Below, in pieces: positions 1 through 9,248 of a DNA stretch of 64,000 bases. Within the stretch, counting starts at the first letter, position 1; every line of letters begins with the position of its first letter. Below the pieces are notes generated by a model. The model worked only from the letters and a program-made list of their open reading frames with translations. It had not been told where the DNA came from and did no database searches. The position numbers and the translations under genes are program-made. This DNA is from Aphanomyces cochlioides (Eukaryota; Oomycota; Saprolegniomycetes; Saprolegniales; Verrucalvaceae): positions 124,001 through 188,000 of the forward strand of contig JAHQRK010000030.1 of assembly GCA_019828595.1 (NCBI GenBank), given 5' to 3'.

Positions 1-2
1 CG

Positions 3-2075
3 AGCCAAGAAGATGCAAACGAGGAAGACTTGCTTGAGGCCATCTCGCAGGCGACCCCAGTCAAGGTCAAGAAGGCCACCACCACGATGTGGATCGAAAC
101 TGATGGAGCCTTCTCCGACAAGGCCTATACCAACGAGAAGATCATCGACGCGATCTTCAAGGAAAACCAAGATGCCGAATGGGCGTACCTCCTATTGGAA
201 TTCGTTCAACTCAACAAAACGCGCACCGGCGACATCGTCGTGTCCATTACCTCGCGCGACGTGAAGGACATGCTCGCTGGGAAAACCATTTCGATCTTCG
301 GCAAGGAGTTCACGATTCCAGTGCCTACGGTCAAGGTCAGCGGATCATCTCAAGAATCGAACGACCCGATGGACAAGTTCTTCTTTATGGACATCGTGGG
401 CATTCGATTCAACTTCGACTCTGTCAAGCTCTTCCGTTTGCTACGACGTTTGAAGATGAAGCCAATCTTTCAAGCGTATCGGCAACACATACCCAATGTC
501 TCCTGCCAGTCCAATGTGTGGCGCGTCTACTTCTTGGAGGCAGAAGTCCCCAAACAACTAGTCGTCAACGGTCATCCAGCAGACCGACTGAAGATGGATG
601 GTGTGGCCTACAATGTGTTTGTCAAGAACTTCCAACGCTCGGCTTCTCGCACCTCTTCTGCTTCACCTCATTGCTTGGACTTGGACCACGCCGCAGCGTT
701 GATGCAAAGTCCGGAGAAGCAAGTGCCGGAACCAGAAGGACAAGGCGCAGTGGACCAAGGAGCCAAACAAACCAAACGCGCCAAAGTCAACGAGGAAAAA
801 CAACACGAAGAACCTATAATCCAAGGTCAGGGTGAAGAGTCACAAAATATGGAAGTGATCCCTCCTCATACCGAGCCAAAATCAAACGAAGAACCTTTAC
901 TCCAGGGTAGAGAGGAAGAGCCACAAGACATGGAAGTCACACCTCTAGAGACCGAGCCAATTGTTCCTCCTGCTTCATCGCAGTTGAGCACCAACATGGA
1001 AGTCGATCCAAAATCAACTAAACGCACCACGAGTCAATCTGTCGACGAAGATGGATTTGTTGTACCTCGTTCGAAGAAGCGAGTAGCCGCTGCACAAGCG
1101 TCCCCATCATTTGTATCGTGGGCCTCCGACAACTTCTTCAATGCTCTCGCAACCATCGAAGCAACTACTATGCCAGTGGATTCTCAGCATGAAACACCAA
1201 CTCGTGTGTACATACCTGCGATCAAGAAGATCCCAGAAGAAAGCTTGAAAGCACGTGACGCCTTCGTGAAGAGGCAACATGTTGTCGACAGCAAGCTTTG
1301 CTGGCACCCAGACAACCTCACCATGGAGGAGCTTGTCCAAGTGCTCCAAGCCAGCGTTGGGGAAGGAGCTGCCTTCCAACACCACAACCAAGCCAACACC
1401 ACGGACATCTCCGGAACGGAACTTGATGTTGTCGACTACATACGTCGATGCAACGTTGACGGACTCTGGAAAGTCATCCATTCCCACACCCAAAGCATGA
1501 ACGTCGTCCTAACCAAGTTAGCCACACATACGTACAGTGATTACCTCAAGGTCGTCCGTATGCACGCTTGGCAACGTTGGATGTCGGCGACACAACTACC
1601 AGTGGTCGATTCATTCACGAATGGATTCAAGTTTACCTTTCAAGAACATCCAAAGTGGACCAGGCTTGAAGAAATCTCAAGCGTCTTGGGTTTCTTCGAG
1701 GACGCACCAAAACACCCTGCCTTCCCAACGGATCAAGTGGAAGATGCTCTTGCCGCTTTCGAACTATGGATCGCTGTGCAAGCTCCGTTAGTCTTCAGAA
1801 ATGACGCATGGATCTTGTACCTCACTCGTCAGCCAGTAGCGTGGCTTCCAGCCAAACATGGCCGCATGTTGGCACCATCCACGCTCTGGGCTTTGCTGAA
1901 GTCGCTGTTCGGGCAATACTTTGCGGAAGAACTGAATCGTGTGTGCAAAACCGAGATGTCTTCGCGGATATGGCAGCTCAGTATTGATGCCTACCAGCCT
2001 ACAGACAGCTCGTTAACAGCATTCGTTGGCAACGACAATACCCGCCTGCAACGCAGGAACAACTTGTTGTACTAA
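3..2075 (+). CDS. ORF1 protein of element A1 (5'-partial)
   Basis: The frame is open from the left edge; its first residues align with about residue 186 of the 844-residue A2 ORF1, so the N-terminus is cut by the window. What remains: a central region rich in predicted strands and helices with the conserved block DKFFFMDIVGIRFNFD (about 370-420 nt), an acidic Gln/Glu-rich linker (about 670-1010 nt), a basic nuclear-localisation-like PRSKKR after DEDGFVV (about 1045-1085 nt), and a C-terminal mostly helical domain to the stop. ORF1 proteins of LINEs bind the element RNA in a ribonucleoprotein; that role is assumed from position and not from a recognised domain. I see no CCHC zinc knuckle. The last 59 nt overlap the open ORF2 frame. 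Confidence 0.8.
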   Translation, partial: SQEDANEEDLLEAISQATPVKVKKATTTMWIETDGAFSDKAYTNEKIIDAIFKENQDAEWAYLLLEFVQLNKTRTGDIVVSITSRDVKDMLAGKTISIFGKEFTIPVPTVKVSGSSQESNDPMDKFFFMDIVGIRFNFDSVKLFRLLRRLKMKPIFQAYRQHIPNVSCQSNVWRVYFLEAEVPKQLVVNGHPADRLKMDGVAYNVFVKNFQRSASRTSSASPHCLDLDHAAALMQSPEKQVPEPEGQGAVDQGAKQTKRAKVNEEKQHEEPIIQGQGEESQNMEVIPPHTEPKSNEEPLLQGREEEPQDMEVTPLETEPIVPPASSQLSTNMEVDPKSTKRTTSQSVDEDGFVVPRSKKRVAAAQASPSFVSWASDNFFNALATIEATTMPVDSQHETPTRVYIPAIKKIPEESLKARDAFVKRQHVVDSKLCWHPDNLTMEELVQVLQASVGEGAAFQHHNQANTTDISGTELDVVDYIRRCNVDGLWKVIHSHTQSMNVVLTKLATHTYSDYLKVVRMHAWQRWMSATQLPVVDSFTNGFKFTFQEHPKWTRLEEISSVLGFFEDAPKHPAFPTDQVEDALAAFELWIAVQAPLVFRNDAWILYLTRQPVAWLPAKHGRMLAPSTLWALLKSLFGQYFAEELNRVCKTEMSSRIWQLSIDAYQPTDSSLTAFVGNDNTRLQRRNNLLY

Positions 2076-5000
2076 GGTCCTCGCGGCTTCAGTGCAGCCA
2101 ACTTCATCGCATCCAAACCAACAACCACCACAGCCAACGTTCCCCAACTCTTCACTTGTCAACTTGTCCATTGTCACGGCCAATATAAATGGCCTTTCGA
2201 GAGACAATGGAAACCAACTTGTCAACACCATGATCTCACGGAACGAGATCGTTGCCCTACAAGAAACCAAATTTGCCAGTGAGAAGAAATTCTCCACGTT
2301 CATGTTTCACCTTGCTCACGCTCTTGGTCATGACAAGTACTTCATTGCTGCCAATGACCATCGGCTTCTGGGAGGCGAACTTGAACAATACCGATCTGGT
2401 GGCGTCGCCATGATCTTCCAACACACCATCCCTGGCTTCAACACACTTCACCATGAACGCCAATACGACATCGAAGATCGCTACATGGTGGTCAGTTCAA
2501 TGTGGGGAGACGACCCCATCTACTACCACAATGTCTACGCACCTGTTGAAGACAGCGAGCGAGACGCCTTCTTTGATGCCTTGCCACGAAACTTCCCAAT
2601 CGCGTCCAAACATGTCGTCATGGGAGACTTCAATCTCCCGATGGATCGAGCATTGGACTCAAGAGGCTCCACCACCTCAAACCACCAAGTCAACAGGCAG
2701 TCTTGTTTCGCGTGGCTACAAGAACTTGAGGTCGTCGACGCCTGGAGATCTTTCAACCCCACGAAGAAGGTTTACTCTTCGCCGAAGGGACTCAATCGGC
2801 TTGATTACATCTTCCTTCAGCCTGCCTTGTGTCGAATGTATTCTGCTGGCGAGTACTTCGAGCCTACAGCAAACACAGATCACTTATGGCACAAAGTGGA
2901 GCTCCAACCAGTAAAAACAACACGCGTCAAGAGCTACTGGAAGCTGCCAAAAGAACTTTTGGCGATCCGAGAAGTTCGAGAGGCGATTGTGTCCGAAGCC
3001 AGCGAACTGCTCGAGCGACTGCGGACATCGAACCAGCCAGGGGTCTTGTGGACTCAATGGCAACGCCGCACCAAACGCTTTCTTCAGAAATATCACGCTC
3101 GAATGGTAACGAACCAAAAGAACGCACTTCAAGAGGCCAAGATCCAATGGCTACAAGCTCAGTTACGACATCATCACGGACGCCTCACCGAAGCAGCTCT
3201 CAATACTGCAAGGACACAGTATGAGACCAAGAAGCAAGACTTGAAACAGCACCACGCGGACTTGAGTTTTGACTTCCACGCCACCCAAAACGAGGCACCG
3301 ACAAGTCATTTCTTTCGCAAACCACGCGCTCGGCAGTTTTCCATACCTATCGTCGAATGTTACGACGAACAAGGAAACGTCACTGCCATACCAGAGGAAA
3401 TTCATGCAGCATTCAATCGTCATTGGTCGGCGGTGATGAGTGAAGGCGACTTTCAACCTACAAGTCCACAAGAGAAGTCACAGTTCTTGAATGTACTTGA
3501 GAGAAACTTACCCCAAGACGATTCAGAGGCTTTGGATGCGCCGTTGACGATCGAAGAGCTAGCGCAATCCATCAAGACGATGAATCCTCACAAGTCACCT
3601 GGAATAGATGGGTTCTCGGCTGGCTTTTACCAGCTACATCCAGCCTTGTTTGGCGAAATCTTGTCGGTAGTCTTCAACCACCAACTTCAGGAAGGCATCA
3701 TGTTGGCCTCGCAACGCTGGTCCGCCATATCGTTGCTCTTCAAAGGCGGCGATCGACGCAACCCAGCGAACTATCGACCCATTGCCTTGATTCCAGTTGA
3801 AGTCAAAGTCCTATCGCGCGCGTTAGCGTATCGAATGTCACAAGTCTTACCGTTGATCGTCCAACCCGAACAAAATGGCTTCGTCAAAGGCAGGCGGATC
3901 CATGATCATGTCATCTTTCTGCAAGACCTTCAACATCATTGCACCACCTTCAATCAAGAAGCCTACGCGATGTTCCTGGACTTTGAAAAGGCCTATGATC
4001 GTGTGAATCATGAGTTCATGTTCGCCGTTTTGAAGAAATTCAATGTTGGAGATCACTTCATTGACTGGGTTAAGTTACTCTACAACCAAACTCAAGTCAG
4101 TTTGAACATCAATGGCAGACTTACCGATCCATTCTATCCATCGCGAGGAGTCAAGCAAGGCGATCCGTTGTCTTCGATGCTTTTCGTCTTGACGATAGAA
4201 CCGCTCGCTCAAATGCTTCGCAATCATCCCGAGTATGGTTACGCTTTCTCGGACTCTGGGATCGCTTCCGTTCTTCTCTTCGCCGACGACACATCGCTCA
4301 TCTCCAGCTCCGTGGGCGACTTGGAAGAACAGCTTAAGCTCGTCGACGAGTTTTGCCGTCACTCTGGAGCAAAACTCAATCGCAGTAAGAGCAAAGTCTT
4401 GACGCTAGACAACAATCAATCAGTATTCCAACATCCAAGGTTGAACATGGTACCAAGTGGAACGCCAGTGAAATATCTTGGGATTGAACTGGGACACCAA
4501 TTGGATCCTATGCTTCAAATCAATGCAATCAGCGATAAGTTTTACAAGTCGTTTACCACGTGGGCGTGTCGAGCAAGAACCCTCAAAGGCAGGCGGTTGC
4601 TTGTGAAAACGATGATCCTATCACAGCTTTGGCATTACACGATGGTGCTACCGATACCAGACAATACCGTGCGAAAATGGCAGTCTATGGTCAACAAGTT
4701 TGTCATGAGTCGACGCACGCAAGCCGAAGACAAGTATTTGGCCCTTGCTCCAAGTGGCTTGATCCATGACTCGAAGACGGGCTTCAAAGTGCCGCATATT
4801 GCTTCAGTGATTCGAAAACAAAGAGTCACTCGTCTTCAACTCCTAGTCCAAGCTGATCAAGAAGAGCCTCCACAATGGGCAATCTTACCGACAGATCGCT
4901 TGAGTCGTTGCATGTATCCATACTCTCGAGTGACAAATTGGGACTTCATGATGTATCATCCTAGCCCAAACAATAAGCTCGTCCAGTTCAAGTTGCTCTC

Positions 5001-6198
5001 ACCGTTTTGGCGCAATGTCTGGAAGCAATGGGCTCAAATTCCAATGACAATGAAGACACCACACGAGCCTACGCTGAGTCAGATGACACAAATGCCATTG
5101 TGGATGTCGTCGCACCCTCTCTTTCAAGTCCCGGGTCGAGACGGGATATCGTCGCTTGCAATCACGCTTCAAAACCATCGCGACTGGTACAGACACCTTG
5201 CTCGGAGAAGCATACACTGCCTTGAAGACTTGTTGACTCCAGGTCGAACGTGGCCAACCTACGATGAGTTTCGTGAGTCGATGGAAGACCACCTAGATCA
5301 CTTCGTCGAAGAATTACCTGTCCCGACATCCTTCAAGCACTTTTACAAGCTGGTGACGCTGATTGCAACGAATGTTTGGACTCAAGCCAACAAGCGGCTA
5401 GACGCCCCGGTTGAAAACGATCCTAGTCCGCAAACGGTGATTTCATATCGACAAGGAGATGTCGACGTACCGTTCAAGTCGTGGACAACGAAAATCATCA
5501 AGCGAGTGAGCTTCCATGCTCCTTTGTTAACGCGGCCGCATCCCTTCCACTCTAGCACACGTGAGACTCGAGCGAAAATCGCCAAATACCTTTCACATTT
5601 TGTCAAGCCTTTTGCCAGTCTTGTGACGCCAGTTCAAGCAGATCTATGGACGCGAATTCTCTACGACATCATCCCAGTGGGCAATAAATTCAAGTACAAG
5701 GAGGCCACTGACCCAAGAGCACTTCGATGCTGCTACCCGAATTGTTATGCGCGAGAAACATTGCGGCACTTGTTCATGGAATGCACAATCACACGAGATC
5801 TTTGGCTACAACATCGTGAGGCATGGAGTTTGTTTGGGGTTCGCTTTACCTGGGAGTGGGTCGAAAACATCGATGCTTTTCAAGTCGCGCAGCGATGGGC
5901 TCGATATCGAGACGTTCTCCATCGGCTCTGGTTTATGCTTGCTTGCGGCATTCTTCACCTCCTATGGACACACCGAAACAAAGTCAAGTTTGACGGAGCC
6001 AAGACACCACACTTACCAGCGTTGAACGATGTTGCGTTGACTTTTTGGGCGTCTAATGTCCGCCGATGGCTTCGCCACATTCACGATCAAGACACCTATC
6101 AACAGGCAATGATTATCCTTGGATTGTTAAGACACCGTGGTTCGTACCGCCGATTTTTGAGTAAACATCCCGCAATCTTCAAGTTCAAGTTGGCTTGA
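2017..6198 (+). CDS. ORF2 of A1: endonuclease-reverse transcriptase
   Basis: The frame opens right after an in-frame TAA (2014-2016) and overlaps the ORF1 end in the +1 frame. Numbering from the TTG at 2026: AP-like endonuclease at about 45-290, with N53 in TANING, E80 in LQET, GDFN at 200-203, RLDYIF and a TDH near its end; reverse transcriptase at about 500-800, with D652 in FLDFEKAYD, the QGDP box and FADD at 752-755; C-terminal zinc motif C1236-X3-C1240-X7-H1248-X4-C1253, as in the zinc-binding region of many LINE reverse transcriptases. The first ATG codes for M69, downstream of the catalytic N53, so initiation there would give a dead endonuclease. Translation therefore probably begins by frameshift, reinitiation or a non-AUG codon. 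No in-frame stop. Confidence 0.93.
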   Translation, partial: QHSLATTIPACNAGTTCCTKVLAASVQPTSSHPNQQPPQPTFPNSSLVNLSIVTANINGLSRDNGNQLVNTMISRNEIVALQETKFASEKKFSTFMFHLAHALGHDKYFIAANDHRLLGGELEQYRSGGVAMIFQHTIPGFNTLHHERQYDIEDRYMVVSSMWGDDPIYYHNVYAPVEDSERDAFFDALPRNFPIASKHVVMGDFNLPMDRALDSRGSTTSNHQVNRQSCFAWLQELEVVDAWRSFNPTKKVYSSPKGLNRLDYIFLQPALCRMYSAGEYFEPTANTDHLWHKVELQPVKTTRVKSYWKLPKELLAIREVREAIVSEASELLERLRTSNQPGVLWTQWQRRTKRFLQKYHARMVTNQKNALQEAKIQWLQAQLRHHHGRLTEAALNTARTQYETKKQDLKQHHADLSFDFHATQNEAPTSHFFRKPRARQFSIPIVECYDEQGNVTAIPEEIHAAFNRHWSAVMSEGDFQPTSPQEKSQFLNVLERNLPQDDSEALDAPLTIEELAQSIKTMNPHKSPGIDGFSAGFYQLHPALFGEILSVVFNHQLQEGIMLASQRWSAISLLFKGGDRRNPANYRPIALIPVEVKVLSRALAYRMSQVLPLIVQPEQNGFVKGRRIHDHVIFLQDLQHHCTTFNQEAYAMFLDFEKAYDRVNHEFMFAVLKKFNVGDHFIDWVKLLYNQTQVSLNINGRLTDPFYPSRGVKQGDPLSSMLFVLTIEPLAQMLRNHPEYGYAFSDSGIASVLLFADDTSLISSSVGDLEEQLKLVDEFCRHSGAKLNRSKSKVLTLDNNQSVFQHPRLNMVPSGTPVKYLGIELGHQLDPMLQINAISDKFYKSFTTWACRARTLKGRRLLVKTMILSQLWHYTMVLPIPDNTVRKWQSMVNKFVMSRRTQAEDKYLALAPSGLIHDSKTGFKVPHIASVIRKQRVTRLQLLVQADQEEPPQWAILPTDRLSRCMYPYSRVTNWDFMMYHPSPNNKLVQFKLLSPFWRNVWKQWAQIPMTMKTPHEPTLSQMTQMPLWMSSHPLFQVPGRDGISSLAITLQNHRDWYRHLARRSIHCLEDLLTPGRTWPTYDEFRESMEDHLDHFVEELPVPTSFKHFYKLVTLIATNVWTQANKRLDAPVENDPSPQTVISYRQGDVDVPFKSWTTKIIKRVSFHAPLLTRPHPFHSSTRETRAKIAKYLSHFVKPFASLVTPVQADLWTRILYDIIPVGNKFKYKEATDPRALRCCYPNCYARETLRHLFMECTITRDLWLQHREAWSLFGVRFTWEWVENIDAFQVAQRWARYRDVLHRLWFMLACGILHLLWTHRNKVKFDGAKTPHLPALNDVALTFWASNVRRWLRHIHDQDTYQQAMIILGLLRHRGSYRRFLSKHPAIFKFKLA

Positions 6199-7164
6199 TT
6201 ACTCCGGCTCGATTAGTCAACATGATGGATCTACAAGTTGAAGTGAGATCTTTGTTTGAATTGAAGCAAACTTACCCGCAAGCGCGCCAAAGTTTTGAAG
6301 GCAAGTCCAACCAAGTTGAAATTCAACTACAAAAATCAAGAAAAATCGACAATTCAAGGGTGAATTACGAAATTAAAAAATTGGGCAGCGCTTCGCACAA
6401 AATCGGCGAGGTCTTTCGGAAAGACTTGGTGGTTTTCGCCAACTTCGCTTGAAAAAGCAAGAAAAAAACAAGCTAAGCACAAAAGTCAAGCAAAAACAAA
6501 GGAAACAACTTACGAAGTTGGTCGAATGGACCTCGGATGGCTGGCCCGGCGTAGCCAATTCCCACCTTCTTGGACGCGCCGACGACGAATCATCGGCGCC
6601 AAAATGGGCGACCGGTCGCAAAAATCGCTCGCTTTCCTAAACAAGTCATACCAACAAGCACGAGATACAAACCAAGCCAAATCGCTGAAGTCTTCCTTGA
6701 AGCCCCGGGGCATCCCCTTGAGACAAAGTCCCAAGGGTTGAAAGTCGCGGCCGAAGCCACGACTCGACGGCGGCAAAGTAAAAAGGCAACGCGCCCTCAA
6801 GAAGTATCCGGGTAGGGGGACTACCAACTGGCCTAGGAGCGATCGGAGGTATCCCCCCCTCGTCACACCCCACAGCCAGCTTTTTTCGGCACTCCAAGCG
6901 ACACGCTGGCGACTCCACAAAAGCAGAGCCGACTTGGAAAAAAGTCTTCGCGCTTTTCTTCCTTGAACGCCTTGGACGCCTTCTTCTCAAAAGCCAGCCG
7001 AATCAAACCACGAGCAGAAAGACGGGTGAGGCCCTGCGTCCCGACACTCACGAAGGGACGGAGATTTGACCGCTCGCTATTCGCTCCAGCTGGCTCTTGT
7101 TCTTGAACGCCTTGAATCTTGTCTTCCTTGAAGCCCATCGCCTTCTTCAGCCATCGTGTATCGC

Positions 7165-7232
7165 GGTCGCACCCATCGCACCCATGGCAGATCGCACCCA
7201 CGGCAAGTCGCACCCACGGCAAGTCACACGAG
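7165..7232 (+). repeat. Short tandem repeat in A1 3' UTR
   Basis: Four imperfect copies of a 13-16-bp unit related to CGCACCCACGGCAAGT lie head to tail. The matching place in A2 (about 41350-41400) keeps only one or two degenerate units, so the array has expanded or contracted between copies. Confidence 0.6.
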
Positions 7233-7976
7233 CGTCGGCATAGCAAGCGGCAAAAACACGGCAGCACGGACACGGTAGCGGCAACAACGACACGGCACAG
7301 CAAGCGACCACAGCAGCAGCAGCACGGCACACCAAGCGGCAACAACAGCACAACACGACCACGAACAGCAACTTCAGCGGCCAAACGAAGCAGCAGAGCG
7401 ACAGCATCACGGCGGCATGGCAGCGGCAAAATTGAAAAATGGCCAAGGAACTTTTCAAAACATCCTCAAGGAAGTTCTCCGCCACTCAAATTTTCAAGTC
7501 CGGCAAGAAAAAAATCCAGTGAACTTCCTCTGGCAAGACCATACAAACATCAAGACACGATCAACGACCCAAGAACATGCGACAACAAGGCACCCATGAC
7601 GACTGCACAATCGACGGTGACGCACCAACGTTCAACGACGATGGCACTTTGCGACAAGAAAAAATCCAGTGGAAGATTAGTTCACACATCATCTGGTGCC
7701 AATGGTCCTGTCTAAGATTAGTCAAAGCAACATGTGGACGTTCTGAAGCCAGTCCAAGATTACTCCACACCCATCTGACGTCGAAGACAAGACAAGTCTG
7801 TCCCATGTCTACATCGCCCAAGACCATTCATGTTGTTACACGACATGAAGACCACAATCGACAGCACATGCGACGTGTCAAGAAGCCAACTTTTACCTGT
7901 ATCAACTGATACAACAAAAATCAAGTTTCAAGAGGTAAATCTGCTTGCGTTCAAATCTCACAAGCACCAATATTAT

Positions 7977-8038
7977 TCACTCAAGAGTGATTAATGACGG
8001 TCATTATTATTTAGCGTATAATTAAATTCAATATACGC
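7977..8038 (+). other. Three-hairpin 3' tail of family A
   Basis: Three adjacent inverted repeats: TCACTC/GAGTGA (7977-7990), TAATGAC/GTCATTA (about 7992-8006) and GCGTATA/TATACGC (8014-8038, AT-rich loop). The element ends 10 bases later. The same three hairpins end A2. A structured 3' end is a plausible recognition signal for the element's own reverse transcriptase, by analogy with other stringent LINEs; that function is inferred. Confidence 0.6.
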
Positions 8039-8048
8039 GATTGTACAC

Positions 8049-8062
8049 TGAGCTACATCCCC
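8049..8062. repeat. Target-site copy between A1 and D1
   Basis: TGAGCTACATCCCC is the minus-strand image of tRNA-Ala positions 1-14. It serves as the right duplication of A1 and the left duplication of D1. Confidence 0.85.
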
Positions 8063-8064
8063 TC

Positions 8065-8397
8065 TCCCGTCAACTGCTCAAGCAATCGGTGGGCGATCCA
8101 ATTCGTGATATCTGTAGAGCGATATTGGATGAGCCTGACGGAGAATTCTTGGTTGTTTCTGTCACTGATTCAACATCCCATTGCTGGGTCCTCGCCAAGC
8201 GATACAAGCGCTGCATAGACCGAAGTCTATGTATGATCCAAGACAATGAAAATGTATACCCCCTGGGTCAGATGCCAAGAGTCAGTTTTATCCGACATAT
8301 TCGCCGTGTTAGCTTACAAACACCGAAGAAATCGAAGTCCCAACGTCGAAGCGAATCAAGAAAACGAAAAGCCAAATTGATTTCCAATTCAGCCTAG
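8065..8397 (+). pseudogene. C-terminal coding remnant of fragment D (D1)
   Basis: An open frame of about 110 codons continuous from the left junction, so the protein start is lost by 5' truncation. It contains a hydrophobic strand-like segment with TSHCWVLA and then MIQDNENVYPL, followed by a strongly basic tail (KKSKSQRRSESRKRKAK). The His-Trp strand followed by a strand ending in an Asp faintly recalls the second half of cysteine-peptidase folds (OTU or Ulp1 type), which some retrotransposons carry; no catalytic Cys is present in this fragment. I do not assign a function. Confidence 0.55.
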
Positions 8398-8430
8398 CAG
8401 TTGGAAATGGGATGAGCCTTCGGGCAATAT

Positions 8431-8454
8431 TAGTTTGTAGTTTACATTAACTAC
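8431..8454 (+). other. 3'-tail hairpin of fragment D1
   Basis: TTTGTAGTT and AACTACAAA form a perfect 9-bp stem with a 6-nt loop, shortly before the terminal CTCCCCATTGACAT. Family C has an equivalent hairpin in the same place with different bases. Confidence 0.6.
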
Positions 8455-8475
8455 AAATAGACTCCCCATTGACAT

Positions 8476-8489
8476 TGAGCTACATCCCC
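8476..8489. repeat. Right target duplication of D1
   Basis: TGAGCTACATCCCC. Beyond it the native 5' flank of tRNA-Ala resumes (TTTTTACTGTTC on plus). Confidence 0.85.
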
Positions 8490-9175
8490 TTTTTACTGTT
8501 CTTTTGTGTCTGTGCATCAAGTCCGCCAAATCGTCCACTTTCTTGTTCTTGTCTGTACAAGGATAGATTGTGACGACCCTTTTGCAACCAGGCATTCGTC
8601 GTGTCTACGGGATACTTGTATGCCAAAATGTCCCGTGGAGACTGTCGATTTCTTGTCGGCTTGTTGGAGAACTCGTTGGTGTGGATGAAGCTGTTGCAAA
8701 CCCGTTTTTTGACAGTACGTCGATTTCTGGTCGTCTTTTTTTGGTATCTGAGGGTGTGAATCGATAGAGCTTTTCAAAAGCAAGAGTTTGCAAGTAGTTT
8801 GAGGTCAATCGGAGCAATATTGCAAAAGTTATGAGCAAAAAACGATTTCGACCGATGGGACACGAACCGTTCACACCAAAAAGTGTCAAGCGATTGACAA
8901 CAAAAGAGATGTTTTCTATCCTTCTTTATCCATGTGACGCGACCACAAACACCATTCAAAGTGCTGTACACATTCTGGTTCAACCATTTCATTGCACATC
9001 GACCAAGTGATTCCAAGAAATATACTGTTCAAAGTCTAACTGTTATATTTTCCATTGTGGACAGTGTATACTTGTCAAGTTGAATACAGATAATGTTGGA
9101 AAAGAAGTGTCCTACAGAGGTGAAAAGGAGATCGCGTGAAAGAGTAGTGTCCTGAATAGAAAGAAGCTAAAAAGA
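8490..9175 (-). repeat. tRNA array spacer, unit 1
   Basis: This 686-bp sequence separates the 5' end of one tRNA-Ala from the 3' end of the next tRNA-His in the same orientation, so it is the intergenic spacer of a tandem tRNA array. It recurs almost unchanged in six places in this window. Open frames up to 94 codons occur on both strands, but they lack recognisable domains and are simply copied with the spacer, so I do not call a gene. Next to tRNA-His it holds the T5 Pol III terminator (complement 9169-9173). Confidence 0.85.
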
Positions 9176-9247
9176 TGCGCCTGCCGGGAGTCGAACCCGG
9201 GATGTCACGGCCACAACGTGAAGTACTGACCACTATACTACAGACGC
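9176..9247 (-). tRNA. tRNA-His (GTG), unit 1
   Basis: It folds as a normal cloverleaf: acceptor GCGTCTG/CAGGCGC (one G-U), T arm CCGGG-TTCGACT-CCCGG, anticodon loop TTGTGGC and discriminator A. No intron. The single base between it and tRNA-Ala (9248) reads G on the coding strand, the position where mature eukaryotic tRNA-His carries its extra G-1. No terminator separates it from tRNA-Ala, and T5 lies 2 nt downstream, so an uninterrupted Ala-His pair could be transcribed as one Pol III unit (inference). Confidence 0.96.
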
Positions 9248-9248
9248 C

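Larger units (their letters stand above)
1..8048 (+). mobile_element. Family A non-LTR retrotransposon, copy A1 (5' end outside window)
   Basis: This LINE-type element carries the end of ORF1, a complete ORF2 and a 1.85-kb 3' region. Its 3' end is fixed at 8048 because the next 14 bases (8049-8062) are the minus-strand image of tRNA-Ala positions 1-14, as at the end of copy A2. The 5' end lies left of the window; by comparison with A2 (ORF1 844 codons) roughly 0.55-0.6 kb is missing. The element has no LTRs and no poly(A) tail; it ends in a specific AT-rich sequence with small hairpins. Protein comparison shows A1 and A2 clearly related but diverged, so they are not recent duplicates of each other. 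Confidence 0.9.
6199..8048 (+). other. 3' untranslated region of element A1
   Basis: This 1.85-kb stretch follows ORF2 and precedes the target duplication. No convincing gene is seen; the open frames through about 7100-7700 come from low-complexity sequence. It contains a short inverted repeat GTCTTTCGGAAAGAC near 6411, a run of about 15-bp repeats of the type CGCACCCACGGCAAGT (about 7165-7232), and a CAG/CAA/CGGCA-rich tract (about 7240-7430). The last 200 bp are close to those of A2. The end carries three small hairpins (7977-8038). Confidence 0.7.
8063..8475 (+). mobile_element. Fragment D, copy D1: 5'-truncated retrotransposon of an unnamed family
   Basis: A 413-bp insert bounded on both sides by the 14-bp TGAGCTACATCCCC duplication. 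It holds an open frame that ends at 8397 and then a 78-bp tail. The tail resembles that of family C: GGGATGAGCC, GGCAATATTAG, a hairpin and CTCCCCATTG. This marks it as the 3' end of a LINE related to C in its tail but different in its coding end. Copies of identical length and junctions occur at 14187 and 32029. Confidence 0.8.

Noticed and set aside
2026..2028. TTG as the true start of A1 ORF2
   Set aside because: The codon is TCG in A2, so it is not conserved.
7119..7715. 198-codon open frame in the A1 3' UTR
   Set aside because: It runs through CAG/CGGCA-rich low-complexity sequence, is not kept in the same form in A2, and competes with equally long frames on the other strand.
8063..8475. 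Fragment D as simply the end of element A1 or C2
   Set aside because: A 14-bp target copy lies between them each time, and D follows two different families with the same junction.
8605..8889. 94-codon frame in the tRNA spacer, present in all units
   Set aside because: No domain, no upstream signals, and overlapping open frames on both strands; it is repeated only because the spacer is.
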